DNA of 64,000 nt, taken from Calendula officinalis. Its lineage: Eukaryota; Streptophyta; Magnoliopsida; Asterales; Asteraceae. Positions 24,643 through 34,953 of this stretch are shown piece after piece. Position numbers and translations under genes: made by a program. The DNA is taken from the NCBI GenBank assembly GCA_963853835.1, contig OY970834.1:24124365-24188364 (forward strand), given 5' to 3'. The notes beneath the pieces are model-generated. The model was given only the letters and a program-made list of their open reading frames with translations. It searched no databases and had not been told where the DNA came from. Each line of letters starts with the position of its first letter. Position 1 is the stretch's first letter.

Positions 24643-24745
24643 GTGGGGTAAAGCATTATAGAGTTCATTACTCCCAATTTGGTGGGTAATGATGTATGAC
24701 TTAGTAATGGGTAATGATTGCTTACCTAGAAACAAACCAAGCATC
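24210..24745. mobile_element. MITE with expanded pentanucleotide core
   Basis: The left end GGCGCTTGGTTGAAAGTGG is answered by AAACAAACCAAGCATCTTC at the right, and GGGAAAGAGAAAAATAATAGG by partly inverted text. Between them lies a simple repeat: about 26 TATAA units (24468-24590) followed by (AAT)n to about 24642. Probably a hAT- or Harbinger-type MITE in which a microsatellite has expanded. No exact target duplication found. Confidence 0.55.
24468..24642. repeat. (TATAA)n then (AAT)n microsatellite
   Basis: Roughly 120 bp of near-perfect TATAA units passes into about 55 bp of AAT units with a single interruption (AACAAT near 24600). Long ORFs of Tyr/Ile/Leu repeats called here are artefacts. 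Confidence 0.95.
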
Positions 24746-24996
24746 TTCAATGATAATAAATTCTATTACACACCCCTCAATACCCCCAACCAAGTACACC
24801 CTCAAAATAGTAACGAGATTAACCGTACATATATACTAACTAGCTTCATAACCCGCCCGAATGAGCGGGTATGCTTCAAAATTTATTATGTGAGAAAATA
24901 CCAATACATATTAATAATGTTAAAAATGACATAATAATGATGTACATAAAGAAATGTTACATAAAATTCGATACATGAAGAAATGTTACATAAAAT

Positions 24997-25125
24997 TTAC
25001 AAACGAAATAAGACTTCTTTGTAAACGACATTTGCTGTTGAATTAGTGTAATTCCCATCTGTGTCACAACAAATGACCTTCAATCCGTTCTTGTTCTTAA
25101 ATCGTGATACAGTCACATAAAGCTG
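24997..25125 (-). pseudogene. C-terminal end of a PIF1-like Helitron helicase
   Basis: 42 codons plus stop on the minus strand read QLYVTVSRFKNKNGLK...NVVYKEVLFRL. The pattern QLYVAVSR, GLKI and NVVYKEV is the last helicase motif of PIF1/Pfh1-type enzymes and the usual end of plant Helitron RepHel proteins. The frame is closed just upstream, so all earlier helicase motifs and the Rep domain are missing. The fragment ends about 150 bp before the Helitron 3' terminus, its normal position. Confidence 0.85.
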
Positions 25126-25159
25126 TTATACATGAATAATCCGATAAAGTCACGAAATG

Positions 25160-25310
25160 TTACATAAAATTATTAAAGTAAGAGTAAGAGTAAGTGTAAA
25201 TAAATAAATAAATTCACTTTATTAAAGTAGGTAGTCAGTGAAAAATGAGTTTCACTTTCTTACAAAATAAGATAAGTTTTAGAGATGTATCACTTATTTT
25301 GGTTCAGTCA
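25160..25310. mobile_element. fragment of the 'GTGATAC' Stowaway-like MITE
   Basis: AAAGTAAGAGTAAGAGTAAG, TTCACTTTATTAAAGTAGGTAGT and GTATCACTTATTTTGG occur in the same order as in the complete copies (for example inverted at 20-335). Ends are eroded. Confidence 0.6.
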
Positions 25311-25620
25311 TAGATAAATAGTGTATTATTTTTATACGAATGTAGTATTATTTTGATACGGTTTTAGAAGTGTATTATTTTCATACGGAGATAGTATTAT
25401 TTTTCCATCTCCCAAATCTTGAATGTGCGCTCACCGATTTTGACCTTTTTTCCTTTATTTTTATTTTTAATTATATAAATCACCGACACATCTATATCTT
25501 CTCAAGCAATCTCAATCCCTAAATCTTAAATTCTACTTCTTTACAATCGTGGTTTGTTTTGTTTATGTGGCAATTCTGAATTCCGGTTCTGTTTCTAGTA
25601 ATTATTAGGGTTTTTCTTTA

Positions 25621-26456
25621 ATGGGCGTCGAAGGAGAGTCAACTCAAACGGCCACCCGCCCCGTTGACGGTGGCGATGCAGATATCGCCCTCAACATCCG
25701 ATGCTCTAACGGCAATAAGTTCTCCGTTCGTGCATCTCTCCGATCAACCGTCGTCGCTTTCAAAGATCTTTTGGCTCAAAACTGCGACGTTCCGGCTAAT
25801 CAACAGAGGTTGATTTACAAAGGAAGAATTTTGAAGGATGATCAAACCCTAGAAAGTTATGGTAATCATTTTTTGTATTGATTTTGAATCTCGGTCTTCT
25901 AAAACGTTGATAATTGATTTGGATAACAATTGTTGATGCTTATTTTATTGTTATATTCCTGATAATGTTGTATTATGCTTCATAGACAATGTAATTACCT
26001 CAACAATATAATTTATATCAACCCTACAGATAATAAGAATTTGATTAGTTTTGCATACTGCAGAGATGTAGTACCTAATTATTGGACATTTTAGGTTAAT
26101 TTCTTTATAAGTAATGCTGCAGATAACCTTGACCCATGGATAGTACTCATAGTACTATCTAAACATCTGTTATGCAAAAAATCAAAATGTTTAGGATTTA
26201 ATAAAGTAATAGAATTATGTGCATTTGTATCTAAAAGTGAATGTTGTGTGTAGGCATGCAGGCAGATCACACAATTCACATGGTTCGTGGTTCTGCAAAA
26301 GCACCAGCACCAACACCTACTGCACCAAATGCTAATGCACCCACTCAAGGGGTTGGGTTAGGTGGTCTTGACCCTGGTGCACCGCTATTCCCCGGGGTCG
26401 GTGCAGGGTGGGCTAGGCGGGTCTGGACTTCCCGATGCTATTCAGTAAAAAATGTA
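25621..26456 (+). pseudogene. truncated DSK2/ubiquilin gene (ubiquitin-like domain only)
   Basis: Exon 1 is 25621-25861 and exon 2 starts at 26254; the junction gives ESYG|MQADHTIHMVRG with GT-AG sites. Together they encode a near-complete N-terminal ubiquitin-like domain: ALNIRCSNGNKFSV, VPANQQRLIYKGRILKDD and QADHTIHMVRG match plant DSK2 proteins, shuttle factors that carry ubiquitinated cargo to the proteasome. A linker GLGGLDPGAPLFPGVGAG follows. Then a one-base frame change near 26409 hides what would have read GLGGSGLPDAIQ, and similarity stops about 26446; a stop lies at 26457-26459. The STI1 repeats and UBA domain (about three quarters of the protein) are missing here. It is a gene fragment, possibly captured by Helitron B or left by a deletion. 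Confidence 0.85.
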
Positions 26457-26459
26457 TGA

Positions 26460-27680
26460 CTTTATAACTGTAAATGCGGTTGCATAAATATTTAATTAAA
26501 AGTCTTATTTTTACTGTTTTAAAATAGTCTAAATATTAAAACTTTTTGACTTATAAGGTCAAACAGTCATAATAACTTGTATTTTAAATATTTATAAAAG
26601 TTAGATGCTATTAAAAGTAAAAAAAGTATAAAAACAGTAAAAAGCTGTTTGACAGTTTACTGTCATACAGTTTGACTTTTAGTAGTAAAAAATTATATAT
26701 ATAATCTGTCATTTATTTAAAAAAATATACTACTAAAATTAGCTTTGACTTTTAAAGTCAAACCGATTTAGACTATAAACATATAAATAGTTTACAATAT
26801 TCTGTTAATGTTCATGTTATTAGCTAATTCAACAAAAAACTGTTTGACTTTAATTACAAAATTCATTATAATAACAGTTGAACAACCTATTTTTTATATC
26901 TATTAGTTTGACTATATAAAGTATAGTCAAACTGTTTTGTTTAAACCGATTGAGTATCCAGATACATTGTTTTTCAAAAACGGATCAAGTAACAAATTTA
27001 TTAATTGGCATAGTAATTTGAATTACCTGCATGTATGACTGTTTATTTAGACATTACAGTGTATCTGGTGCATGTTCATTATTTATAACCCATAAGTTTA
27101 ATAAAGTAAATGTTTACACAGTTTTAATCATACCTTTCCCTTGAATAAACTGTAGCTCCTTTTAAGTTCTACAGTTTTCCTGCAACAAAGTAGGAATTAT
27201 ATTAACATGCAGGTATATTAAAACTGTGATTTAAAAAGTGTATAGCTTGATGTAAATAAGCATAGAGTAAATTCAGAATAAAAGGTTTTAAAAGTGTAGA
27301 ATCAACAGTATCATAAAACACAAAAAAACGAATAGTAGAAAATATGAATATAAACCTTCAGCGAGTTGGTTTTGATTCGTGATGCAGGGAAGAAATTTAC
27401 GCTATGAACTTTGTGGTGTTGTATTCCGGTTTATAAAGGATACGGATTGTTATTGATTTCCCGAGAAAGGTGGAATAGATTAGGCAATGATTTTTAAATA
27501 ATTTCGAAGTGTAATTGTGTTGGTTGTAAAACCAAATCTGTTTCCAAAACACATGATAATTTGAAAAGGTAACTTGATATTCGGTTTATGTAGCTGATTT
27601 GTAGGCATTAACAATCTTTAATGTGATATTCGGCTATTTAATGTGCATAACTAAATATCAAATTATGTTTACTTTTACAG
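26460..27680. other. AT-rich DNA with TTTGACTTT words
   Basis: No coding similarity. AAACAGTCAT, TTTGACTTTTAAAGTCAAA and similar short inverted words are frequent. A 3' splice-like tract (TTTACTTTTACAG) ends it at 27681. It may be intron or captured spacer inside Helitron B. Confidence 0.35.
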
Positions 27681-27681
27681 G

Positions 27682-27830
27682 TTGTTTTGTCAAAGGATGG
27701 AGATCTTTTCGTGCTGGAATTCCGGACTTCCCATAATTGGTTGTTGGTCGAATGTTGCACTGTTAAGATTTGTGCAGAAAACAATGGACCAATGGGTGAA
27801 TTACACCTGGATTAAACAACCAATCAGAAA
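27682..27830 (+). pseudogene. exon-like fragment, unrecognised
   Basis: Directly after TTTTACAG the frame from 27681 reads VVLSKDGDLFVLEFRTSHNW and about two dozen further codons before a stop. A second frame (MFCQRMEIF...) is also open to 27981. I recognise neither. The splice-like border and change in composition suggest a captured exon. Low confidence. Confidence 0.3.
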
Positions 27831-28066
27831 CGTGTATAGTGATGATGTGTCGAATTCAAATCGGGTCTACCTGCATATATATGGGAAGATTAGTTTACAT
27901 TCATATCAAAACACCCTATTAGTAGTAATAGCATATATGCGTATAGTTTACAATTTTGTAACCTTTTTAATGAGGCTTTAATGCACGCTTACTTTAATAT
28001 TCACAATTAATTATCATAAGACATTGTTCTAATATGATTCACGTTCACCGAATGAAAGCTTCTATG

Positions 28067-28846
28067 CAGGACCATAAATTTAACACGACTTTTCAATCCA
28101 ACGCATTTAAAACGTAAAATTAATTGGTTGAGTTATAATTTTCAACATGTGGGTTTATAACCCACCATATAAACAGGTTGGGTTAAGTATAGATTTACAA
28201 CTCATAAATAGGTTGAGTTGTAAATGGGTCAACCCATTTATAACCCACCATATAAACAGGTTGGGTTAAGTATATAATATATTATTTTTTATTTATTTAA
28301 TTTATATATTTATATTTAGACGTTTGACCTACATAAACCTTAATTCAGCCCATGTCGTTAATTGTACCCGTCTGTTGAGTTATCCTGATTTATTTACCTT
28401 GTGTCTTTATCTACCATTGTTCTCTTTATATTAATAGTTGTTAACTTGTTTTTTATATTTTAAAACTAATCAATTTATTTTGTTTTCTAACTCTTAAAGT
28501 ATGTGTATTTCCTTTTTAATGAGTCAACATATTTGTAACCCTTTTAGTAAACATATTGGGTTGAAAATATTAACCCGACCCAACATGTTTAATAAATAGG
28601 TTCGGTTAAAAATATTAACCTGCTTAGATAAACAAGTTGGGATGGGTTGAGATTTTCAACCCGGTTATGACCCAACATTTTAATAAATAAATTTCTAAAC
28701 ATGTCAACTCGATTATGACTCAACATGTTTAATAAATAGGTTGGGTTGAAAATATTAACCCGTTTAGATAAACAAGTTGGGCTGGGTTAAGATTTTCAAC
28801 TCGTGAGCCTAAACAAGTCAACCCATTTATATTATTGTCACCCCTA
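28067..28846. mobile_element. hAT-type element with GGGTTGA iterations
   Basis: About 780 bp flanked by CTTCTATG (28059-28066 and 28847-28854, the next base also agreeing). The right end is GTCACCCCTA; the left end (CAGGACCATAAATT) has drifted. The body alternates CCCAACATGTTTAATAAATAGG-like text with AACCCG/GGGTTG words. No coding frame. Confidence 0.65.
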
Positions 28847-28977
28847 CTTCTATGCATCTAAATACATAATGTAATATAATAATCTTTACTATATATAATG
28901 AATTTTGATCTTGCAAGCCTTAATTTTCAGTCAACTCACTCACTATTTTGGTAAATATTTACATTTAGAAAACATTG

Positions 28978-29048
28978 TCACGACAGGACTCGAACCTGCG
29001 ACTTTCATATTATTAGCAAGAGACTCTCACCAATTGAGCTACTAGTGT
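28978..29048 (-). mobile_element. tRNA-like sequence (SINE head)
   Basis: Minus strand: TAGCTCAATTGGTGAGAG (A box) and CAGGTTCGAGTCCTGTCGTG (B box) 33 bp apart. There is no 7-bp acceptor stem closing the molecule that I can find, so I read it as a SINE head or tRNA pseudogene rather than a working tRNA gene. Confidence 0.5.
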
Positions 29049-29110
29049 AGACGATGATTACTTGACTGCAATTATTTATATACTTTATTATCTTTATTTT
29101 TTTATTTTTT

Positions 29111-29222
29111 GAACGGCAAACACACACACACTCCCTAATCTACACCTTTTGTCCACGCCGGGACTTGAACTCACAACTTTGTAGGACACCTAATCACCTT
29201 GGTACCGCTAGGCTATAAGCCC
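29111..29222 (-). mobile_element. tRNA-derived SINE, same family as 17377
   Basis: Minus strand: GGGCTTATAGCCTAGCGG (A box), TTGTGAGTTCAAGTCCCGG (B box), GTGGACAAAAGGTGTAGATT (body) and TTTGCCGTTCAAAAAATAA (tail). Order, spacing and tail agree with the SINE at 17377-17490; a (GT)n run of about 6 units precedes the tail. Confidence 0.75.
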
Positions 29223-30401
29223 TTAATCTCTAAATTCATAATATTCTATTAACCACCACCCGCCACCACCATAAATACTCACCACAGCCACCCAGCACCA
29301 CCATCACCCACTAACACAATTACTACCGCCACCACTCACCATCACCACACACCACTACCCACCATCATCACTATCGTCACAACAAAATATAATGAATTGT
29401 GCGGATACCATACTAGTTATAATATAAAGATCTATCTAATACTAAATTATTTGGTATACTAAGACTTGTTACTAACATGTTGCTTGTTTCGTCACTTTGG
29501 CTTCACTTACTAACACCACCGGGACCACCCTTCACTTTTGGTGTCGGTTGAGTCTCCGTTGAGAGAGATGTGAAGAGTGTGTGAGTCCCAAATTATTTTA
29601 TGTGTATTATGTATAAAGTAAATAAATTAATATGCGGTGTACAATAATATTAAGTAAATGTATATTGTTGGCATATGTTAATTTATGTAAATTGGATTAT
29701 GAGTTATATATAGGATGTTTGAGATGAAAGAAACTAAAAGTGACGATTCGTATCATGCTTAATATTAACATACTTAAATACTGAAAATTTCAATTTCGGT
29801 TGTTCTTTGTTTAATCATTCTGTTATTGATTAGGGGTAATAATAAAAATAAATGAGACAAAGACTTTGATTTTTCTTATAAGTCTTTTTTGGATGTATTT
29901 ATATCTATGTGCATTGACCGCTAATAGCCTTTAGAAAGAGAGAACATGATAGTTACATTTGTTGTATGCGTATTTGTGAAATGATGATGAACATACCATG
30001 ATAATATCATCATCATTATCATCATTCGTAGAGAAAGATATCTCATTATCACATATATATCCAAGCTTCTTTTTCCAAGTTTTTGTTTTCATAGCACCAC
30101 CTTCTTTTGACACTTCTTGCTTCATTTTTTCCACCATCACCACCTCTAATAAAAGCTCTCTCTTTCTTTGAACTTTTTTTCTTTCACTTTTTCTTGGTAT
30201 AAAGGTGAAACTTTTAAATTTGCTTTTTGTTCTTGTTGAATTCCCACATGTATTTCATCAAAAAGATGAGTTATATATCTCTAGATCTTGATGATGTATA
30301 TATTTTGTGACTGCAAAGTAACAAATTTATAAAGATCAAAACAAGTTTTTCTTTTTTAATACTTTTTGGGTTTTAAATCACCATCATCATCATATCTAGA
30401 A
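29223..30401 (+). promoter_or_regulatory. upstream region and leader of the BEL1-like gene
   Basis: Begins with a CCACCA-rich low-complexity tract (29250-29400), followed by AT-rich DNA. The last ~250 bp are pyrimidine-rich (CTCTCTCTTTCTTTG, TTTTTTCTTTCACTTTTTC), typical of a plant 5' leader. GGTATAAAGG (30196-30205) is a TATA-like site. No ATG-initiated long upstream ORF is seen in frame. TSS not determined. Confidence 0.4.
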
Positions 30402-33348
30402 ATGTCTGAAGAAGAGAAGATTGTGAGAGGGGATAATTTTATGTTGGAAAACTCAACAGGTAATTACAATTGTTACTCTCATGATGATGAACATCATCAT
30501 GTGGATTCATCAAGTAACCCTAATGCAACAACTAGCTTTGAAACTAACCCCTTAGAGATTTTTAACTACGAGTCACACAACTCAGTGAGTCACAACTCAG
30601 TTCTCTTCTGGAAAGGCCCTTCTTCTTCTTCCAAACCCATCAATGACTCAGATTTCTACCACTTTGATGATTCATCTCTTCAAAGATGTGTGTTTCCTTG
30701 TGAACCAAATGAAAGACCAATAATTAGTCAAGGCCTTTCTCTTTCTCTCTCTTCAGCTAACCCTTCCACCATAGGATTACAGTCATTTGAGTTTGTAAGA
30801 CCACAAGAACACCATTATCATCAACATCACAACCACCAGGGGTATTTTGGGAAATCCATGAGTATGGATCATGACATGATGACTCAGGATGGGTTTTTGG
30901 GAACTGGTAGTGATCATAACCACCATGAAAGTGGACAGTATTGTAACATAAGAAGCTCAAGATACTTGGTTCCAGCACAAGAAATCCTTAATGAGTTTTG
31001 TAATCTTTGTTCACCAAAAGCAAAGGCTGTAGCTACAACTTCAAATCAGTTGCAAGATCATGATAACTTGAATAATAATGCCAGTTCTTCAAAAATCAAA
31101 TCTTTATCTTCTCTTGAATTTATGGAGCTACAAAAAAGAAAAACCAAGCTCCTCCAAATGCTTGAAGAGGTATAATTTTATACTTTTTTTGGGTTTTTAT
31201 AAAAATAATTTTTTAGACTTTTAGATCATATATTTCATGATTTAGGTATACATACAAATTGTTAAGATTATATTGTTACAAAGTATCTTTCTTTTTAATT
31301 TTTTTTTTCTTTTCTATAAATTAAAGATTCCCTTTTTCAGTTGAAAATTTTGATTTCTATAATAAATAAAATTGATCTTGAACTATTTGAGTGATTGGAA
31401 ATTTTCCTACAAATGCCCACATGATGACAAGTAGGATGCGTCATTAATTCAAGAAACCACCATTCTTGTTCACTTATATTAATTTGTAATTAATAACTCA
31501 CGTTTTTAAGTTTATTCCGATATTAAATAGAAACCGTGTAAAAAGATCTGATTTTTATTTTGTTTTTATTGTATAAATTAGGTTGATAGAAGATACAAGC
31601 ATTATTGTGATCAAATGAAAGCAGTTGTATCATCATTTGAAGCGGTGGCTGGTAATGGTGCTGCTAAAGTCTACTCAGCCTTGGCTTCAAAGGCAATGTC
31701 AAGGCATTTTAGGTGTTTGAGAGATGGAATTGTGAGTCAGATCAGGACTATGAAGGTTGAGATGGGAGAAAAAGACGTTTTTGCCCCTGGGTCGAGTCGA
31801 GGGGAGACTCCAAGACTTAGGGTTCTTGATCAAACCCTAAGGCAACAAAGGGCATTTCAACAAATGACCATGATGGATAGCCATCCTTGGAGGCCTCAAC
31901 GTGGATTACCCGAGCAATCGGTTTCTGTTCTTCGTGCTTGGCTATTCGAACACTTTCTCCATCCGTAAGCCCCCTATATATAAATCCATAAAAGGATATA
32001 TCGATTATTATAATCATTTATATTAAAAGAAATAGTTAACAAATTAAAATGTTTAAGAGAACTTCTTGGTCATCAATCATATGTTTTTAAAAGACAACTT
32101 GGTATTTTGGTTGTTTTCATCAACCTAGCTACAATTTGATTCCTATATTTATTTTGTCATATTACCTCCCATCATAAATATAATTAATTTCTATCTTTTT
32201 TTCTTTGGGGCCTTCCTATTATATTTTGTGTGGATTTGATTCTTGTTACACCTTTCATATAGGTCCCATCAATACATGTATTCATATGCATCTTCCTCGA
32301 GCCTCATGATCCACACAATCTTTTTATGTTACTTTTGGACTTATTCTAGTGAAGCATAGATTAAATTATATTTAAATATATAAGCGTACATATTATATCT
32401 AGTTCGTCGAAACATTTCAGGTACCCTAATGACGTTGATAAGCACATTCTTGCACGGCAAACCGGTCTCTCTAGAAGCCAAGTACGCCAATATCATTTCT
32501 TCTTATTATATGAATATAATAGTTATACTAACTTTTTATTGCAAAATACGCGTTATTCGAATGATCGTACCTCATCAACGTCGACAACGACACCCTAATT
32601 ATAAGTTCTCATATATTCTTGAAAAATTAAAAGTTCTCATATATTCTTTAACTCCATAATTAATTTTATAAATCAAACAGAAGCCCTAATAGTAAGTCAT
32701 ATGTATACACAAGACGTAACTAATGATACGGTACATATTTTTTATGAACATTGTGTGTAGGTATCAAATTGGTTTATTAATGCAAGGGTGAGACTATGGA
32801 AGCCCATGGTAGAGGAGATGTACGTAGAAGAAACAAAAACAAATCAAGAAACCATGGAAGGAACCTCGGATCATGGGTTAAACCGGAACCCACAAATGGA
32901 CCAAAAACCAACTGCCGATGAGCTTGTTCGAATAGATTCCGAGTGTCTTTCTTCCATCATTAACCACCCTGAAAAAATGGATCAACACCATACGAAAACC
33001 CAAGATCATGATCACTTTCACCACAGTTTTCCGAGGGCTACAAACTCATTTGGGGCGGTGGAGCTAGACTTTGGTGGCGGCGGTGGTGGTCGTGGAGGTG
33101 GAGGTGTTTCTTTGACATTAGGATTACAACAACACGGTGGTGGAGATGGTGGTGGTGGTGGTGGTGGTTCTGGAGTGAGTTTAGCATTCTCATCTGCTTC
33201 TCAAAGTTCCCTATTTTACCCTCGTGCTCATATGGAAGATTGTCAAACAGTCGTTCAATATCCATCTCTCTTGGAAGGTGATCAAGGACAGAATTTGCCT
33301 TACAGAAACTTGATGGGTGCACAGCTACTTCATGATTTGGCTGGTTAA
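30402..33348 (+). CDS. BEL1-like TALE homeodomain transcription factor (4 exons, 599 aa)
   Basis: Exons 30402-31169, 31582-31964, 32421-32481 and 32761-33348; every junction is GT-AG and the 61-bp third exon is typical of BELL genes. Domains: an N-terminal ZIBEL motif (GLSLSLSS, ~111), SKY motif (SRYLVPAQEILNEFCNL, ~186-202), BELL domain (~236-312, ending SRHFRCLRDGIVSQI), TALE homeodomain (~358-420) with the PYP loop extension (FEHFLHPYPNDVDKHILA) and recognition helix VSNWFINARVRLWKP, and a C-terminal ZIBEL motif (VSLTLGLQQ, ~519). BELL proteins work as DNA-binding heterodimers with KNOX proteins and control meristem and leaf shape. The stretch DVDKHILARQTGLSRSQ with EEMYVEETK is closest, from memory, to SAWTOOTH1/2 (BLH2/BLH4). 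Start chosen at the first ATG (MSEEEK). His- and Gly-rich tracts lie on either side of the C-terminal ZIBEL motif. Appears intact. Confidence 0.95.
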
Positions 33349-33656
33349 GAACCGTTAATTAGATATTTAATTAGCTCTAGTTATATATAAATATATTTAA
33401 ATTAAATTAAAAAAGTACGGGGTTATAATTTTGAATTCTAGGCTCCTTAATTAGCTTAAGGGTATACTTAAAATGGCTTTAGATTTACAATCAAAGTTAG
33501 AACTTTATTTGGCTAGTATAGCTTTTGATTTCTTGCTTCAATTCCAAGGCTATTTTAGTCATTTTCTTGCTTTATGTAAATTAAGACCGAAAAACAGATA
33601 TGGAAAATTTCCTATTGATTTATTGCAAGAATATGGAACTCGTTTCTAGTTTCAAC
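33349..33656 (+). other. 3' region of the BEL1-like gene
   Basis: AT-rich sequence following the stop. AATATATTTAAATTAAATTAAA near 33390 could include poly(A) signals. No other structure seen before the hAT-like element. Confidence 0.4.
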
Positions 33657-34387
33657 CAATGTTTTAAAATCCGGATTTTGAATCGGACCGACCGATGCCT
33701 TAAAAACGGTCGAACCGGTCGGACCGGTTGAACCGGTGCTTGAACCGGATAACAATATCATTTATATTTATCATAAGTTAAAGATGTAAAAGATACATGA
33801 AATACAAAAAACTATCTTACCCCAAAATTGAACTATAGATACCATGCATATACTACGTATATCAATATATTATAATACCAAATAATTAATATTTATCAGC
33901 TTTTAAATTCCATAAACTTTAAAAAAATAATGTTGTTCAATTAAAAAGCCATACTAGCACAAACACTTCAAACACTTCATGTTGAAGGCTGTTCAAAAAC
34001 ATTTGGTGGCTGCTCAAATTTTTTAAGTATTTCCAAATTGAAGGCTGTGTTCCCAATTCCCACATCGCCCATAATATGTTTACAACTAAATCACCTACAC
34101 TATATAAGCTATCTCTTTTCTCATAATAGCAATCATCGAACATTGGTTTAAAAACAATTCTTACCTCCCTTAGCTGCTTTATAAAGCAATACAAGGGATT
34201 AGTTTGTTAATTATTAAGTTCGGATCTGGTCCAAAATTATAGACCCGCCAGTTTAAAAGGCCGGTTCGACCCAAACCGGGTGGTTCGATCCGGCTCATAA
34301 CTTGGGTATTAACCCGCCTTGTCCGCACCGGCAAGACCCCTGTTTCCGGTTCGACCCGCCCGGTCCGACCCGGTCACGAAAACATTG
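33657..34387. mobile_element. hAT-like element with ACCGGTC iterations
   Basis: The left end CAATGTTTTAAAATCCGG and right end CACGAAAACATTG are inverted over the terminal CAATGTTTT. The flanks GTTTCAAC and ATTTGAAC agree at 6 of 8 positions. Subterminal regions iterate CCGGTC/GACCGG. The 85-codon minus-strand ORF in the middle has no recognisable relationship. Confidence 0.5.
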
Positions 34388-34953
34388 ATTTGAACAACAA
34401 GATTTCCTCATTTCTTGTGTTGTATAATTTTGTTATCATGAAGGAATAATATTCTAGGACAAGCATCAATAAATGTTGTAATAAATATACACATTAATCA
34501 GTTATCACCTTTTTTATATGCCTTTTAAAAATTAGTGGTTTTGTGTTAACGACTTAGAGTTGTTTAAAAAAAGTAATGGTTTTGTGCTAATTTGTATCAC
34601 TTATTTTGAAACGGAGGAAGTATGTTTTATATATGAACGGGTATTTTGATCATTTGGTACTTAAAAAAAATTTTAGTTTTTTTTATTTTTTTATTTTTAT
34701 TTTAAAATTTAAATTTTTTTATTTTTTCAGTTATTTATTTATTTTTATTTTTTTACTATACATTTCGTAAAAAAATAATATTTATTTGATAATTACGTGT
34801 GATACTTAATCACATGTGATTTTAGTGTAAAATTACGTGTGATTGTATACTTAATCATATTTGATGTTTTAGTTCAATCACATGTGATCCAGTACACAAT
34901 TACATGTGATTCAGTATGGAATCACATGTGATTCCGTATGCAATCACATTATA

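Larger units (their letters stand above)
24840..27889 (-). mobile_element. Helitron B: certain 3' end at 24840, 5' end at 27889 tentative
   Basis: On the minus strand the sequence runs through a PIF1 helicase tail, then ACCCGCTCATTCGGGCGGGT (a hairpin), TATGAAG and CTAG before a host T; this is a Helitron 3' end. The 5' end is uncertain. The minus strand at 27889 reads TCTTCCCATATATATGCAGG after an A, which fits the TC rule and the style of Helitron starts, but there is no second copy to compare. If right, the element is about 3.05 kb and includes the DSK2 fragment (opposite strand) and the exon-like piece at 27681, a gene-capture Helitron. Confidence 0.5.

Noticed and set aside
28978..29048. 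A tRNA gene on the minus strand
   Set aside because: A and B boxes are present but no closing acceptor stem was found; fits a SINE head better.
33038..33322. 94-codon His-rich minus-strand ORF
   Set aside because: Shadow of the Gly tracts (GGT codons) in the last BEL1-like exon.
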